A stretch of DNA of 64,000 bases from Symbiodinium natans (taxonomy: Eukaryota > Sar > Dinophyceae > Suessiales > Symbiodiniaceae), in contig CAJNDS010002070.1 of the NCBI GenBank assembly GCA_905221605.1, positions 462,296 to 526,295 on the forward strand. Reading direction: 5' to 3'. The notes beneath the pieces are model-generated. The model worked only from the letters and a program-made list of their open reading frames with translations. It did not search any database and was not told the origin of the DNA. Positions 35,701 to 43,000 of the stretch are shown here, piece by piece. Position 1 is the stretch's first letter, and each line of letters opens with the position of its first letter. Made by a program: the position numbers and the translations under genes.

Positions 35701-37730
35701 ATGTACCTCCAAAAGATGTGTAGGCGCCTGAAGCGTGAGAATGAGCACCCAAAAAGTCTCGGACTTTGCAGCGCTCCGCCAAAGCCGGTGCTCGCGCGTG
35801 CTTTTGGAGAGCCTCTCGGTAGGTCGTCCACTACGATCGCTGCTGGAACCCGGCCCGGGAAGCGCAGGCAGGGTCTCTTCGGACGTGTCCAAGTGTCGAA
35901 GACTTCCTGCATTGTGCGGCAGCTTGTATACTGCCTAGATGGTGGAGCTCATCCAGTGTTGGCCTAGTGCCCTACAGAGTCACCTACAGAGTTACCTACA
36001 GAGGCATTTACAGAGTCCTACTAGTAGCCCTTTGCCGTCGAAATCATGGGTTCAGGCCACCGACCGTGCACATCGCCGGGCGCTCATACACTTCACTCTT
36101 ATGACTTTTTGAGTTTTATAGGAATCAGGTTGTAGTATTGTCCCTGAGTATGCAGGCAGCCCAGGCTGTAGGATCCCCCTGACCTGTAACCCGATAAGCC
36201 TTATGCGCAAATCCCGCTCGTAACCCATGATGCTTATAGACTTTGGGAACTCATTTGCTTTGTTTCGAGAAGTGGCTCTTGAGCACCATCAGTCGCAACT
36301 GCTGATTCACCTCGCGCAAAAAGAGAACAAGTAATTGGTATCGATCCCTAGGCAAAAGAAGCAAAGAGGGGACCAAGTGGAACTCTTGCTGAATAGGAAG
36401 CAGCGCAGCAAGGCAAGGGACAGAAGTTCGGTTGCTCGATGGGGTCGGGCTCACCGGTAAATTTGAATCCACATGTGGCAAGTGAGAGCACTGTTCACGG
36501 TGTCAGCTTCTCGGACAGTAAGAAGACTCGGCCTACTTTGTTTGTCAGCCTTAACTTGTTGGAGCACCTTGCGCAACTGCTGGAAGTCATCTTGGGACCA
36601 TTTTCCGTCAAATCTTGATACGTCGAACACTGTCTAACTGCAGGGTTAAGTTTTTTCAGCAGAAGCACCGAGCCTTTCCAGAACGGAACATGGCTGAAAC
36701 AGAACAAGAGCAAAGTCAACACAACCGCCAAGAGCCTCCGATACCAGAGTAGGCATCTTGGTGCAGAGCTTTGCATTTGTCTCAGCTGAGCTATGGCAAA
36801 AAAAGCCCTCTGAGCCCCTGTACAAATTACATGCTACTACGCCGCTTGAAACCTATAAGCAAGCCGTGCATGGCCAACTGCTCAAGCTTCAATCCGCAAC
36901 ATCAAGCCACCTCAATGTTGAAGAGCGAACCCCAAGGCCCCTACCGATCGGATTTAAGGAATTCGGGCACTGGCTGGGACAGCCCTAGATCGGAAACCGC
37001 CAGCGTTTCCGATGTCACAGCCAGGTCCCACAGAGAGGTGGGGCTTCTTTCGAGTCTGAGTCAAGCACTGGAGTCTGTGAGGCATCGGTCAGTTGCGGAC
37101 GGTGGTGGTACACCGTCTGGTGACCCAAGGGACGCTGGAGGCACACCGCTGTTTGGTCGAAGAAGGGGTTCTTTGGTTTCCAGGTCTGAGTGGTAGCGGC
37201 GAGTCGGCTCTTCCTTAAGTGGTCCGTGTTCCCAAAGTCGATGCGTCATGCACTTCGCTTTTCAGTAACAGAGAGTGGAGCCGACAAGTTTGGTTTTCAT
37301 GCTTCGGTTCGTTTTGGTGGATGGTGTTTCTTTATTCGACAATCTCAAGAGATGTGGGCAGCCGGGGCAACTTCACCACATCATGTTTTTGCAGTCTGAA
37401 GTGCCGTGGAGGTTCAATCAATCTGTACCTACATGATGCAGGTACTCAACAAATAGACTGGGTAGTAAGAAGTGCAGGTTCTCGACGAGGACCTAGTCGA
37501 GACTTGAACAGCAGAGAATCGGATGCCCTTAAGTGTCCCAGCTAGCACAAGCGCGGCACAGCCTCAACGCCTCAATTCGCTGAATTCCCACACCCCCAGG
37601 GTCCTCAGAATCTTAGAGGGGTTGGCAAGACTGCATGGTGAGTTTAGGGTTTTTGCCGGCGGCTTCTTCACGCCCAGTCCAGGAACGTCTGGCACAGGAG
37701 CTCCGACGCAAAGCGCAGCTCGCGCATGAG
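20279..37730 (+). CDS. SNF2-family DNA-dependent ATPase/helicase-like chromatin remodeller, about 29 microexons
   Basis: Span of the supported exons of one plus-strand gene; the start codon and stop codon lie outside what I can fix. Joined in phase, the exons give a nearly uninterrupted SNF2 core. In order they hold the ATLRIYQAQGF motif, Walker A (ADDMGLGKT), motif Ia (PALIVAPLSV), YHGPNR, LTTY, Walker B (VLDEAQAIK), motif III (TGTPVEN), the LLTAIRPF/VLRRCK hinge, LPPKIE, QRRLYE and QQICNHP. The second RecA lobe follows: SGK, VLIFSQY, HGG, RQEQIQRF, GTGGVGLNL, CWNPA..Q, ATDRAHRIGQ and ERLAQELRRK. Proteins of this family use ATP to translocate on duplex DNA and move or strip nucleosomes or other bound proteins. 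DEAQ, rather than DEAH or DEGH, and the compact core without a visible RING or zinc finger suggest the bacterial/archaeal-like (SSO1653-type) or Rad5/16-like side of the family; that subfamily call is inference. One oddity is a cysteine in place of the first tryptophan of the usual WWNP motif. Coding density is about one tenth of the span. The upstream coiled-coil candidates may be its N-terminus. Confidence 0.93.
20353..20759. repeat. intron consisting of GACTGCTT and CTG tandem repeats
   Basis: From about 20373 to 20505 the sequence is a chain of the octamer GACTGCTT, about 16 copies. This passes into CTG/CTTCC mixtures and a pure CTG run to about 20744. The array sits between exons A and B of the SNF2 gene and makes up almost the whole intron. 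On the minus strand it reads as poly-glutamine, and on the plus strand as poly-leucine, poly-alanine or poly-cysteine; none of these is expected to be translated if the intron call holds. Confidence 0.85.
20760..20849 (+). CDS. SNF2 exon B, Q-motif region
   Basis: The exon reads LLQVPLLEGLGATLRIYQAQ then GFAWMASNV and an arginine split by the intron. This is the family pattern in which 'LxATLRxYQxxGxxWL' precedes Walker A. The only donor keeping the reading frame and the family spacing is GA (gagccc). A start at 20770 (GTC after CTGCAG) is possible. Confidence 0.9.
21056..21077 (+). CDS. SNF2 microexon B2 (NGLGCLL)
   Basis: A 22-nt exon between CTAAG and a GC donor (gctgct). It supplies the G-x-G-C-x-L stretch right before the ADDMGLGKT motif, with exactly the usual 12 residues between the family tryptophan and LADDMG. 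Confidence 0.85.
21209..21237 (+). CDS. SNF2 microexon C, Walker A (ADDMGLGKT)
   Basis: A 29-nt exon after CTCCAG, ending at a GT donor (gtcact). The lysine and threonine of GKT bind the ATP phosphates and magnesium in this family. Confidence 0.97.
21337..21420 (+). CDS. SNF2 exon D, motif Ia
   Basis: Reads LQSIALLLHLRAEQQL and then PALIVAPLSV. The acceptor is TTTCAG and the donor gtcact. Motif Ia (VAPLSV) contacts DNA in the first RecA lobe. Confidence 0.97.
22450..22500 (+). CDS. SNF2 exon E (SNWAAELAKWAPTLKL)
   Basis: A 51-nt exon continuing motif Ia into the standard NWxxEoxKWxP segment. The acceptor is AAAAAAG and the donor GT (gtggtg). Confidence 0.95.
22794..22852 (+). CDS. SNF2 exon F (CCIYHGPNR)
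   Basis: Reads RCCIYHGPNRVLPKNCLML. YHGPNR/YHGxxR is a typical strand of SNF2 lobe 1. The acceptor is AATCAAG. The end is less certain; a GC donor (gcctgg) gives the best phase with the next exon. Confidence 0.88.
23741..23779 (+). CDS. SNF2 exon G (VVDVILTTYHLV)
   Basis: Contains the (D)VooTTY motif that precedes Walker B. A GC donor (gccact) gives both the phase and an arginine where the family has one. The acceptor is ATGGAG. Confidence 0.93.
24060..24151 (+). CDS. SNF2 exon H, Walker B (DEAQ box)
   Basis: Reads DDLPVLLEKAHFSAMVLDEA followed by QAIKS. Aspartate and glutamate of DEAQ coordinate magnesium and water for ATP hydrolysis. The spacing from TTY to DEAQ fits the family. The 3' end (donor gtcagg) is the less certain side. 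Confidence 0.95.
24747..24843 (+). CDS. SNF2 exon I, motif III (TGTPVEN)
   Basis: Reads AVRQLTTSNSIQG and then IALTGTPVENRLSELHSIF. Splicing at a GC donor (gcgcct) gives SIF followed by SFILPGYLGS without gap. A nearby GT leads to a wrong frame. Confidence 0.96.
25242..25288 (+). CDS. SNF2 exon J (FILPGYLGSARDFEK)
   Basis: Matches the family segment FLxPGoLGSxxxF after motif III. It ends at a GC donor (gccggg). Reading on past this point would break the match to the next exon. Confidence 0.93.
26232..26275 (+). CDS. SNF2 exon K (EFGKPLEKDASPET)
   Basis: Continues exon J as RDFEK-EFGKPLEKD, the family F..+F.+PIE+D segment. The acceptor is GAGCCAG. The donor gtcgcc is the best phase fit to exon L, but a GC donor after GAT was also considered. 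Confidence 0.88.
26800..26848 (+). CDS. SNF2 exon L (LRSALRSRLLTAIRPF)
   Basis: Carries the conserved 'L..o.RPF' before LRR. It ends at a GC donor (gcgcct), giving RPF-VLRR across the junction. The 5' end may lie further upstream, at a stronger acceptor near 26733. Confidence 0.88.
27221..27247 (+). CDS. SNF2 microexon M (VLRRCKSDE)
   Basis: A 27-nt exon holding the LRR-x-K motif that links the two RecA lobes. The acceptor is AACGAG, the donor gtttgc, and both ends are phase 0. Confidence 0.9.
27412..27456 (+). CDS. SNF2 exon N (SLEAVASDLPPKIEL)
   Basis: The LPPK(T)E motif. It ends at a GC donor (gccggg), which gives the family's exact six-residue spacing to the LT..QR motif in exon O. An alternative start is 27421. 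Confidence 0.92.
28124..28170 (+). CDS. SNF2 exon O (LHTVMLTGGQRRLYE)
   Basis: Matches ooLTxxQRxLYE. The acceptor is TGCCAG. The end is either GT (gtaggg) after GAGGC or GC directly after GAG. Confidence 0.92.
28698..28733 (+). CDS. candidate SNF2 exon P (KQELDRVLGAAE)
   Basis: A helical peptide between GTGCAG and a GC donor (gcttgg), in the region where the family has a variable helix after LYE. Boundaries are uncertain, since several acceptors compete. Confidence 0.5.
28945..28998 (+). CDS. candidate SNF2 exon P2 (ERLRLEQLGGDTAEEPGN)
   Basis: After TTGCTCAG the frame reads a charged peptide in phase 0, with a stop soon after. It sits between exon O and exon Q and may be an insertion in the variable helix. 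The donor is not fixed. Confidence 0.5.
30692..30759 (+). CDS. SNF2 exon Q (ICNHPQAL motif)
   Basis: Reads VLSTLHALQQICNHPQALGS then KH. This is the conserved LRQICNHP segment. The acceptor is TAGACAG and the GC donor is gcgcct, phase 2. Confidence 0.96.
31386..31437 (+). CDS. SNF2 exon R (NSGKMARLLALLEEAGK)
   Basis: The SGK+..L..LL segment that opens the second RecA lobe. The acceptor is CTCTCCCAG with a good pyrimidine tract. It ends at GT (gtgttt) or, four bases earlier, at a GA donor that would give the more usual GEKVL at the junction. Confidence 0.95.
31919..31942 (+). CDS. SNF2 microexon S (KVLIFSQY, motif IV)
   Basis: A 24-nt exon with the VLoFSQo motif. It ends at a GC donor (gcgcaa). 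A start at 31914 is possible if exon R ends at GA. Confidence 0.92.
31985..32760. repeat. intronic degenerate satellite next to a TTTAGGG motif
   Basis: The tract starts with three TTTAGGG-type telomere-like units (about 31996-32024). At least 13 diverged copies of a roughly 40 to 60-bp unit follow, centred on ATCTTGCAAGGCCTTGGAGCT and ending in GGTTTCGG or GGTTTAGG words. Clear copies begin near 32057, 32102, 32228, 32270, 32581, 32626, 32669 and 32731. The array fills the first half of the intron between SNF2 exons S and T. Confidence 0.85.
33262..33318 (+). CDS. SNF2 exon T (VHTVQLLQWSIEKAFPMIK)
   Basis: Continues FSQY into the standard 'oxxLLxxxL' helix. The acceptor is TCGACAG. The GC donor (gctcga) is less certain; the frame stays open for another 25 codons. 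Confidence 0.85.
33590..33680. repeat. GGAAC-rich pentamer repeat
   Basis: Repeated CGGAAC, GGAAC and CCGGAA words, intronic. Confidence 0.75.
33964..33994 (+). CDS. SNF2 microexon T2 (ALTIHGGLGI)
   Basis: A 31-nt exon after TTGGCCAG, supplying the (D/H)G strand that is usually RoDGS. It ends at a strong GT donor (gtgagc), and the codon completed by the next exon is threonine. Confidence 0.82.
34035..34082. repeat. ATTGC pentamer repeat
   Basis: A run of TTGCA/ATTGC units inside the intron after exon T2. Confidence 0.85.
34391..34670. repeat. 117-118 bp tandem repeat, about 2.4 copies
   Basis: Units start at 34391, 34508 and 34626 with the words AACCCTGCTATTTRCGG, then GCCTCTTTGTRCAACATG and TGTTTGATGTTCAGC. 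Copies differ by a few substitutions and the last is cut short. The open reading frames here simply follow the repeat. It lies in the intron between SNF2 exons T2 and U0. Confidence 0.92.
35187..35226 (+). CDS. SNF2 exon U0 (RQEQIQRFRVDP)
   Basis: The RQ..oo.F..DP motif of lobe 2. The GC donor (gcgcga) gives an arginine at the junction and the correct distance to VLIM in exon U. Confidence 0.94.
35503..35569 (+). CDS. SNF2 exon U, motif V (GTGGVGLNL)
   Basis: Reads CSVLIMTLGTGGVGLNLAAA then SH. Motif V couples ATP hydrolysis to DNA movement. The acceptor is ATATCAG and the donor GT (gtggct), phase 0. Confidence 0.97.
35823..35867 (+). CDS. SNF2 exon V (VVHYDRCWNPAREAQ)
   Basis: Matches the family 'VIHFDRWWNPAxExQ' with cysteine replacing the first tryptophan. 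The acceptor is TCGGTAG, the donor GC (gcaggg), and both ends are phase 0. Confidence 0.95.
35968..36022. repeat. CTACAGAGT dodecamer minisatellite
   Basis: About four 12-bp units of the form CCTACAGAGTYA, intronic. Confidence 0.85.
36056..36074 (+). CDS. SNF2 microexon W, 19 nt (ATDRAH)
   Basis: The start of motif VI. The acceptor is GGTTCAG and the donor GC (gccggg). Splicing restores ATDRAH-RIGQ, the arginine-finger motif. Confidence 0.94.
37082..37140 (+). CDS. SNF2 exon X (IGQLRTVVVHRLVTQGTLE)
   Basis: Completes motif VI and the following oVxRLoxxGToE strand. The acceptor is CTGTGAG and the GC donor is gcacac, phase 0 out. Confidence 0.96.
37683..37730 (+). CDS. SNF2 exon Y, closing helix (ERLAQELRRKAQLAHE)
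   Basis: Follows exon X in phase 0, to give the EER(I/L)..L..+K..L helix that ends SNF2 cores. The acceptor is GTCCAG. A GC follows (gcttgt). A longer C-terminal tail may exist but I could not follow it. Confidence 0.85.
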
Positions 37731-39651
37731 GCTTGTGTGCACGTGGTACTAGTATGTACTAGTCTGGGCACAGCAAGTCGCCCCCCGAACCATGTCCAAC
37801 AACTCTTGGGCCCGAGGGCCTTAGCGGCCTTAGCGTATAGTTTGAGGGGCGTATGCCCTATATGGCTTCTACTGTTACTCTACACCCAAACCCCTTTACC
37901 ATACCGGGAACCAGCCCAGTCACTTCGGCAGCACTGCTGTGTTGGCGTTTGTCGAGGCGAAGAACACTTCAGGGCATCAGGGCTTGGGATTTGGGGCTTC
38001 ATTGAACCGGAGCGCTTAACGACAGAGTAGATACTCATCCTCCCTGAAGGTGATACCGTCTGATGCCACCCCGACGGATATAACCACCTTCTCAGTGCAG
38101 GACAGGCTTTCAGTGTGTCTGCTGGTTGTTCCAGCGGCTTCCCCCAAGTAACGTTCAAGACCCTGAAGCCCCACCCCCCCCCCCTCCCCACCAGGCCATT
38201 TCGGGTGTGGGACACAGCTCTCCGTCTGGTCAGTGTGGACAGTCCTGGGCGCGACTTATGCAGACGTACGATAACTGGGCTCACAGGTGATTCCGGCCTG
38301 AAACTCGGTGCGTCTGGGTGGACAATGCGAGTTAAAGGGGGGGGGGGGGGGGAAGCAATTGCACCTGTTGGCAAATCTGGATTCGGTTCTGCCCGGCGAA
38401 GCCAACTCTGCCCACTTGCTGTTTGGACTAGGGTCCTGTGCAACAGTTTTCGATGACCTGGCCGTGGCTGTTGAGCTTTTGCCTTAGGGTTCGGCATCTT
38501 GGGTTCTGGACCTGAAGCCCTCAAGACCAAGTTCGACCATTTGGTCTCCACCTCCAAGTCGAAGAGGCTTAGTTGATGTGTGTGCGTGGTTTGGAGGACC
38601 AGCCTGAACTTCTCCAAAACAAACCGCCGCTGCATGCAATTTGCGAAGTTGTTTCAAAACCTGGAAGTGAAAGCACCGAAGCAATCAGACCAAAACCAAA
38701 CAAACTCCGAAGTGCTGAAAAGGAACCATTGGACCGTTTGTGTAGGAGCTCATGGATTTGCTGAAGATGGGACCCGGTGATTCGGAGGCAAGGGCTTTGG
38801 TGGTTGGATGGCTTCGGGAAGTGCAGGGCTTGTTTGCTGGTCGATCGAGTGTTTTTGAAATTTTCCTGGAGCTCTAAAGGAAGCGCGGAAAACTCCTTGA
38901 ATAAGTCTCCCACGGTGGCAAAGTTGCAGGGGTATTCGGCACGTTCAAGCTTAAGTGGCAAGGATGCATGGGGTGGCTCGTGCTGCCAGTACCATGTAGT
39001 ACAGTCCTTTGGGCAAAGTACGGGAAGGCCCGAGGAGGCAAAAAATCTGGAAGCCTTGTTCACCGAGTTTGGGTTCGTCACCCAAGCGCCCCTGTTGGGC
39101 AGCGGCACTGGTAGCCACTGGTAGGCGCACCAGTCCATGGAGGCGATGCTTAGAATGCTTCGCGAAGGGCAGTTTGGCAGTTTGCAGGGGAGGGCTAATA
39201 CATGACTCTGAGCCTCTGAGCGCTACTCTTGCGACGGAGCAATGGATGCAAAACTGAGAGTTCCTCGCCAACCAAATGGGCTTTTCCGCGGTGCCTCGCT
39301 GTTTGCAGCAGGGGGCGTTTCTCCTTGAACTTTGGGGCCGTCTGTATGTAATACACAAATCGATGGCTAAAGCCCCGAATCGAGCAACAGAAAAAGATGG
39401 GGTGCATCCTAGGCTTTCGTCTGCATCTGTTGCTAATGGTTCATTGTTGCAAGAATTGCTTCGAATCCAGTCTGTTTGGCGCCTCTTGATTTGCGAAGGG
39501 GCCTTTGGCCCCTATCCTGCAAACCCCAAGCTCTGCTGACATGCCACGCCAGCACGCATCCTCAAGCCTTAAGCCGTCATGCTCCAAAGCCTCAAAGCCT
39601 AAAAGCAGACGCCTGCGCCCGAATCCTGACGAGCACAAGGTCAAGGCAACC

Positions 39652-39731
39652 GGGAGTCCACAGGTGAGGTCACGTGAAAAGTACCTGCAGAGGGAGTCCA
39701 CAGGTGAGGTCACGTGAAAAGTACCTGCAGA
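39652..39731. repeat. perfect 40-bp tandem duplication
   Basis: The unit 39652-39691, starting GGGAGTCCACAGGTGAGGTC, is repeated exactly at 39692-39731. Complete identity implies a recent duplication. Confidence 0.97.
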
Positions 39732-39988
39732 TTGCATCATTAGATGCCAGCGTAGATCTTCGTTTTTGCCCTAAGATGAGACAACCAGGCCCTCTGAAAT
39801 CCAATGGCAGGCACTGTCAACACCAAGCTTGATCCAAAGCACGCGCATGCACGGACAGAGATGCTCAGACAAGTGTTTTCCCTCAGATAAGTGCTTTGCC
39901 CTGGGAGAACCCCATGTCAAGAATCTTCGGACTTGAATCCTTGACCTTCTGGGGCTTGTGTGCTTGCGCACCACAGCAATCTTTTGTT

Positions 39989-40076
39989 AGGTGTAGGTGT
40001 AGGTGTAGGCGTAGGCGTAGGCGTAGGCGTAGGCGCAGGCGCAGGCGTAGGCGTAGGCGTAGGTGTAGGTGTGTGT
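39989..40076. repeat. GTAGGY hexamer minisatellite
   Basis: About 14 copies of GTAGGT/GTAGGC with a few GCAGGC. One frame reads as alternating valine-glycine, another as arginine-cysteine. Not taken as coding. Confidence 0.9.
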
Positions 40077-43000
40077 CTGTTTTGCCCCAACAGCCTACAA
40101 GAATGCCTATTTTATGCGGTTCTTCACAGTGAGTCGGGAGATGTCTGTTCGAGCAGGAACCGCAAAGACTCGATATCTTGTTTCGTTAAGCAAAGGCGTT
40201 ATCTTATGTGCTTTCGTTGTAGTTTCTTCGAAAAATGTGTTTGTTTTGATCGTAAGGCCGCAAAGAGCGTGCTCATGAGCTGCTCGTAGGGAGTAGGGAG
40301 ATATCCGTTCGACTAATATCCGCGAAGATCCGAAAATGTCAAAGCTGTTTGTAAAAGAAAGTGTCCGCACGCGAAACTTGGATCGTTGGTATCCGGGAGA
40401 TCTACTGAGTCTACTGCCTCGAGCTTTTGGTGTTTTTCTGAGAAGACATGCTTCCTGGAAGTCTGAGAACTGCAGGGGCCTGGAGTCGAAACTGCCCTAA
40501 AAAGCCCTAGAAAGCCCTGAAAGCCAGCAACCCCCAAACCCCGATTCCTGCAGTGGAAATGAGCCCGCCAGAAGATCCCATGAAGAGGCTCTATAATCTC
40601 TAAACCAACAGAAAGCTCTGACACCAAGTGCGACTCTGTTGGTCAAGGCGGCTCCGAGCAACCGTGCCGACAGGGAGTTGCGATGACAGCGCTGGAAGCC
40701 CGCCTGCAAAGGGTTCGGTCAGTGGGTGCTTTGGGCTTTTGACCTGCCGAACGAAGCCCAGGGAGCAGCACAGAGGGCCCCAGGGTTTAACTGACTTCAA
40801 ACCGCACGAAATCTCAGGGAGGGAGAGAGAGAGCGCGGGAAAGAAAGTTGTCGCAGCATGAGGACCACTTGTGGGGTTGGACAGGTCAGGTGGCGTTAGA
40901 TCTTGTTTCACTGATGACCTTAGTAAGCATGGGCTACGATATACCTCTCAGATCAGCCTCCCTAACTAGGGCTTGCGTGCCTAGAAGTTTGTCTGTGAGC
41001 AGTTTACATACAACCGATTGTGTGAGGGAGTTAACAGGCGTTTGGAGTCAGGCTTTGAGGGTTTAGTATTGGATGATGTTCCTGTGAGGCTCTCAAGGCC
41101 TGTGTGGGTGTGTAGTGTTTGTGCCTGAAGATGTTCACAACGTTCACACATGCTGAAGCTTTAGGACATGGATGTTTGCATTTGGGTGTTGGCTGAGGAA
41201 AAGTTCGCTTTTCCAGTGCCTGAAGTAGGACAGGAGCCCTAGCAAGCAGGTCAATCCAGATTGATCGTGATGAAGTTTCTTTCTGTCCCTGTTTCAGGCA
41301 TCGATGGCATCAAGCCCTTCAAGCCCTTCCGCCCTTCCACGTCCAAGTTCCAGACTTGTCGGAACCAGCAGAAGGTTCCGACGAAACCGACTCGCGCACT
41401 TGTCAGTGCGCTGCCGGGACGGCTGAGTGCCAGGCGGCAAAGTGCCCCAAAGCTTAGTTGTCCTGCTAGTCGTAGTTTGTTGCAGGCGGCTCTGAAGATT
41501 TGAAGATGCGTGTTAAGATTGACATGTCAGGATGCCGTTGATGACCATTGTCATTCGACCAACTCTTTTCAACAAAGGTGAACTTGGAATCTTATAAATT
41601 CTGAACTCTGCATGGTCGTACTTCTTCCTCTTCAGGCTCTATCTTGAGCGGGGTCAGGGGAGACCATGAGGAACATCCAAATCTTTCTTTTTTCTCCGCA
41701 ACTAGGGTCGTGCAACCCTTCTTGGCAGATCATGGACGCGGGCCGTGTAAGCCAATCCTCGTAGAAAAGGGTGCTGTTCAATATGCAGCCCCGATTGCTC
41801 TGAAGTTCTAGCCCGGCTCGTTCGGCGATGCGCCCAAGCCGGAGATGTCGATTTCACGCAGGAAAAAGGGGTGCAAATTCGGGAGATTGATGTGGTGTTC
41901 CATTCCGTGCCACGCCCAAAGGACCGACATTGCTAGATGGAGACTTCGTGTACTTAGAACGAAGATAGGTCCAGCATGGTACAGCCTTGCCTAGCCAATT
42001 CTCTGCCAGCTGTGCAGGGGCCATACATCAGAGGAAGCCGATGCGTTTTCCACGGGCGCCTCAAAGCCTATCATCACGTTACGCCCACGTTAGCAGCAGT
42101 TAGCCCTCTACAATTGGGGATAATGACTCCATTAGGGGCCCGACAGCCCAAGACACGGTGTGCTGGCTTTTGTCTTTTTGGTGTTGAAGTTCAGTGCTTC
42201 TAGCCCTGCAGGCTTGGTCGTAAGTGTACACGTGCGAGGCTTCCGGTGTCGTTTTTGTCGGCCTTCAGCGGAATGCAGAGGTTCGCCAAGCTAAACCACA
42301 GGACTCCTTTTCACAGCCTCGCGCCGGTCCCCAAGGCCTCCAAGGCCCCCAAGGCTGTGTTCAGGTTCGGATTACCTTCTTGGTCGTGAAGCTTGAGCGA
42401 TTCCAGAAGCCTTGCAAGGGAGGCTCTGGAGTTGTAGCCTTGCAGCTTGGGAGTAGACCCTCTGAAGCTCCAAACTCTAGTTCTCAAGCCTTCAAAAGTT
42501 GCGACCTGCCGCGGCTCCCCAAGTCTCCCAGATTCGTGATTGCGGCCCCGTTGAGGGAGGGTGTTCAAAACCCTGCCGGCCTTATACCCAACTCAATCCA
42601 GCTTGAAGACACAAGAGCCGCGCAACTTTGCATGCAAGCGGTCCAAAAGACTATAAGCCTTAAGCCTGCTAAAACACCTCCATACCCAGAGCCCTCAATG
42701 TCCGAAGCCCTATCGATTGCCATAGCCTTAGCCCATTCGAGTCCCCGTAAGGCCCCTGTTGAATGCTGCGTCCCAGCATGGATCCGGCGACGGCATGGCA
42801 CCTGAATCCAGGACCTCGGGTTCGAAGGTCGAACTTCTAGGGTTAGGGCATGCGAATATTTGAGAAGGGACTTGGTCTAGTGTTGGCAGATACAGGTCTT
42901 TGTTTCAGCGCAGAATGGTCTTCAAACGCCAAAGCCTAGCCTTCCGAAGTGCATCCACAACACTTCAACACCCCAGCATCTGCTCAGCTTGAGGTAGCAT

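Noticed and set aside
38569-39138. A minus-strand open frame of 189 codons with fairly protein-like composition
   Set aside because: I could not recognise any domain and found no supporting neighbour on that strand; left as unexplained, not annotated.
42224-42805. A plus-strand open frame of 193 codons
   Set aside because: It is made of the same GCCCTCAA/AAGCCC words as the introns and has no domain. Taken as chance.
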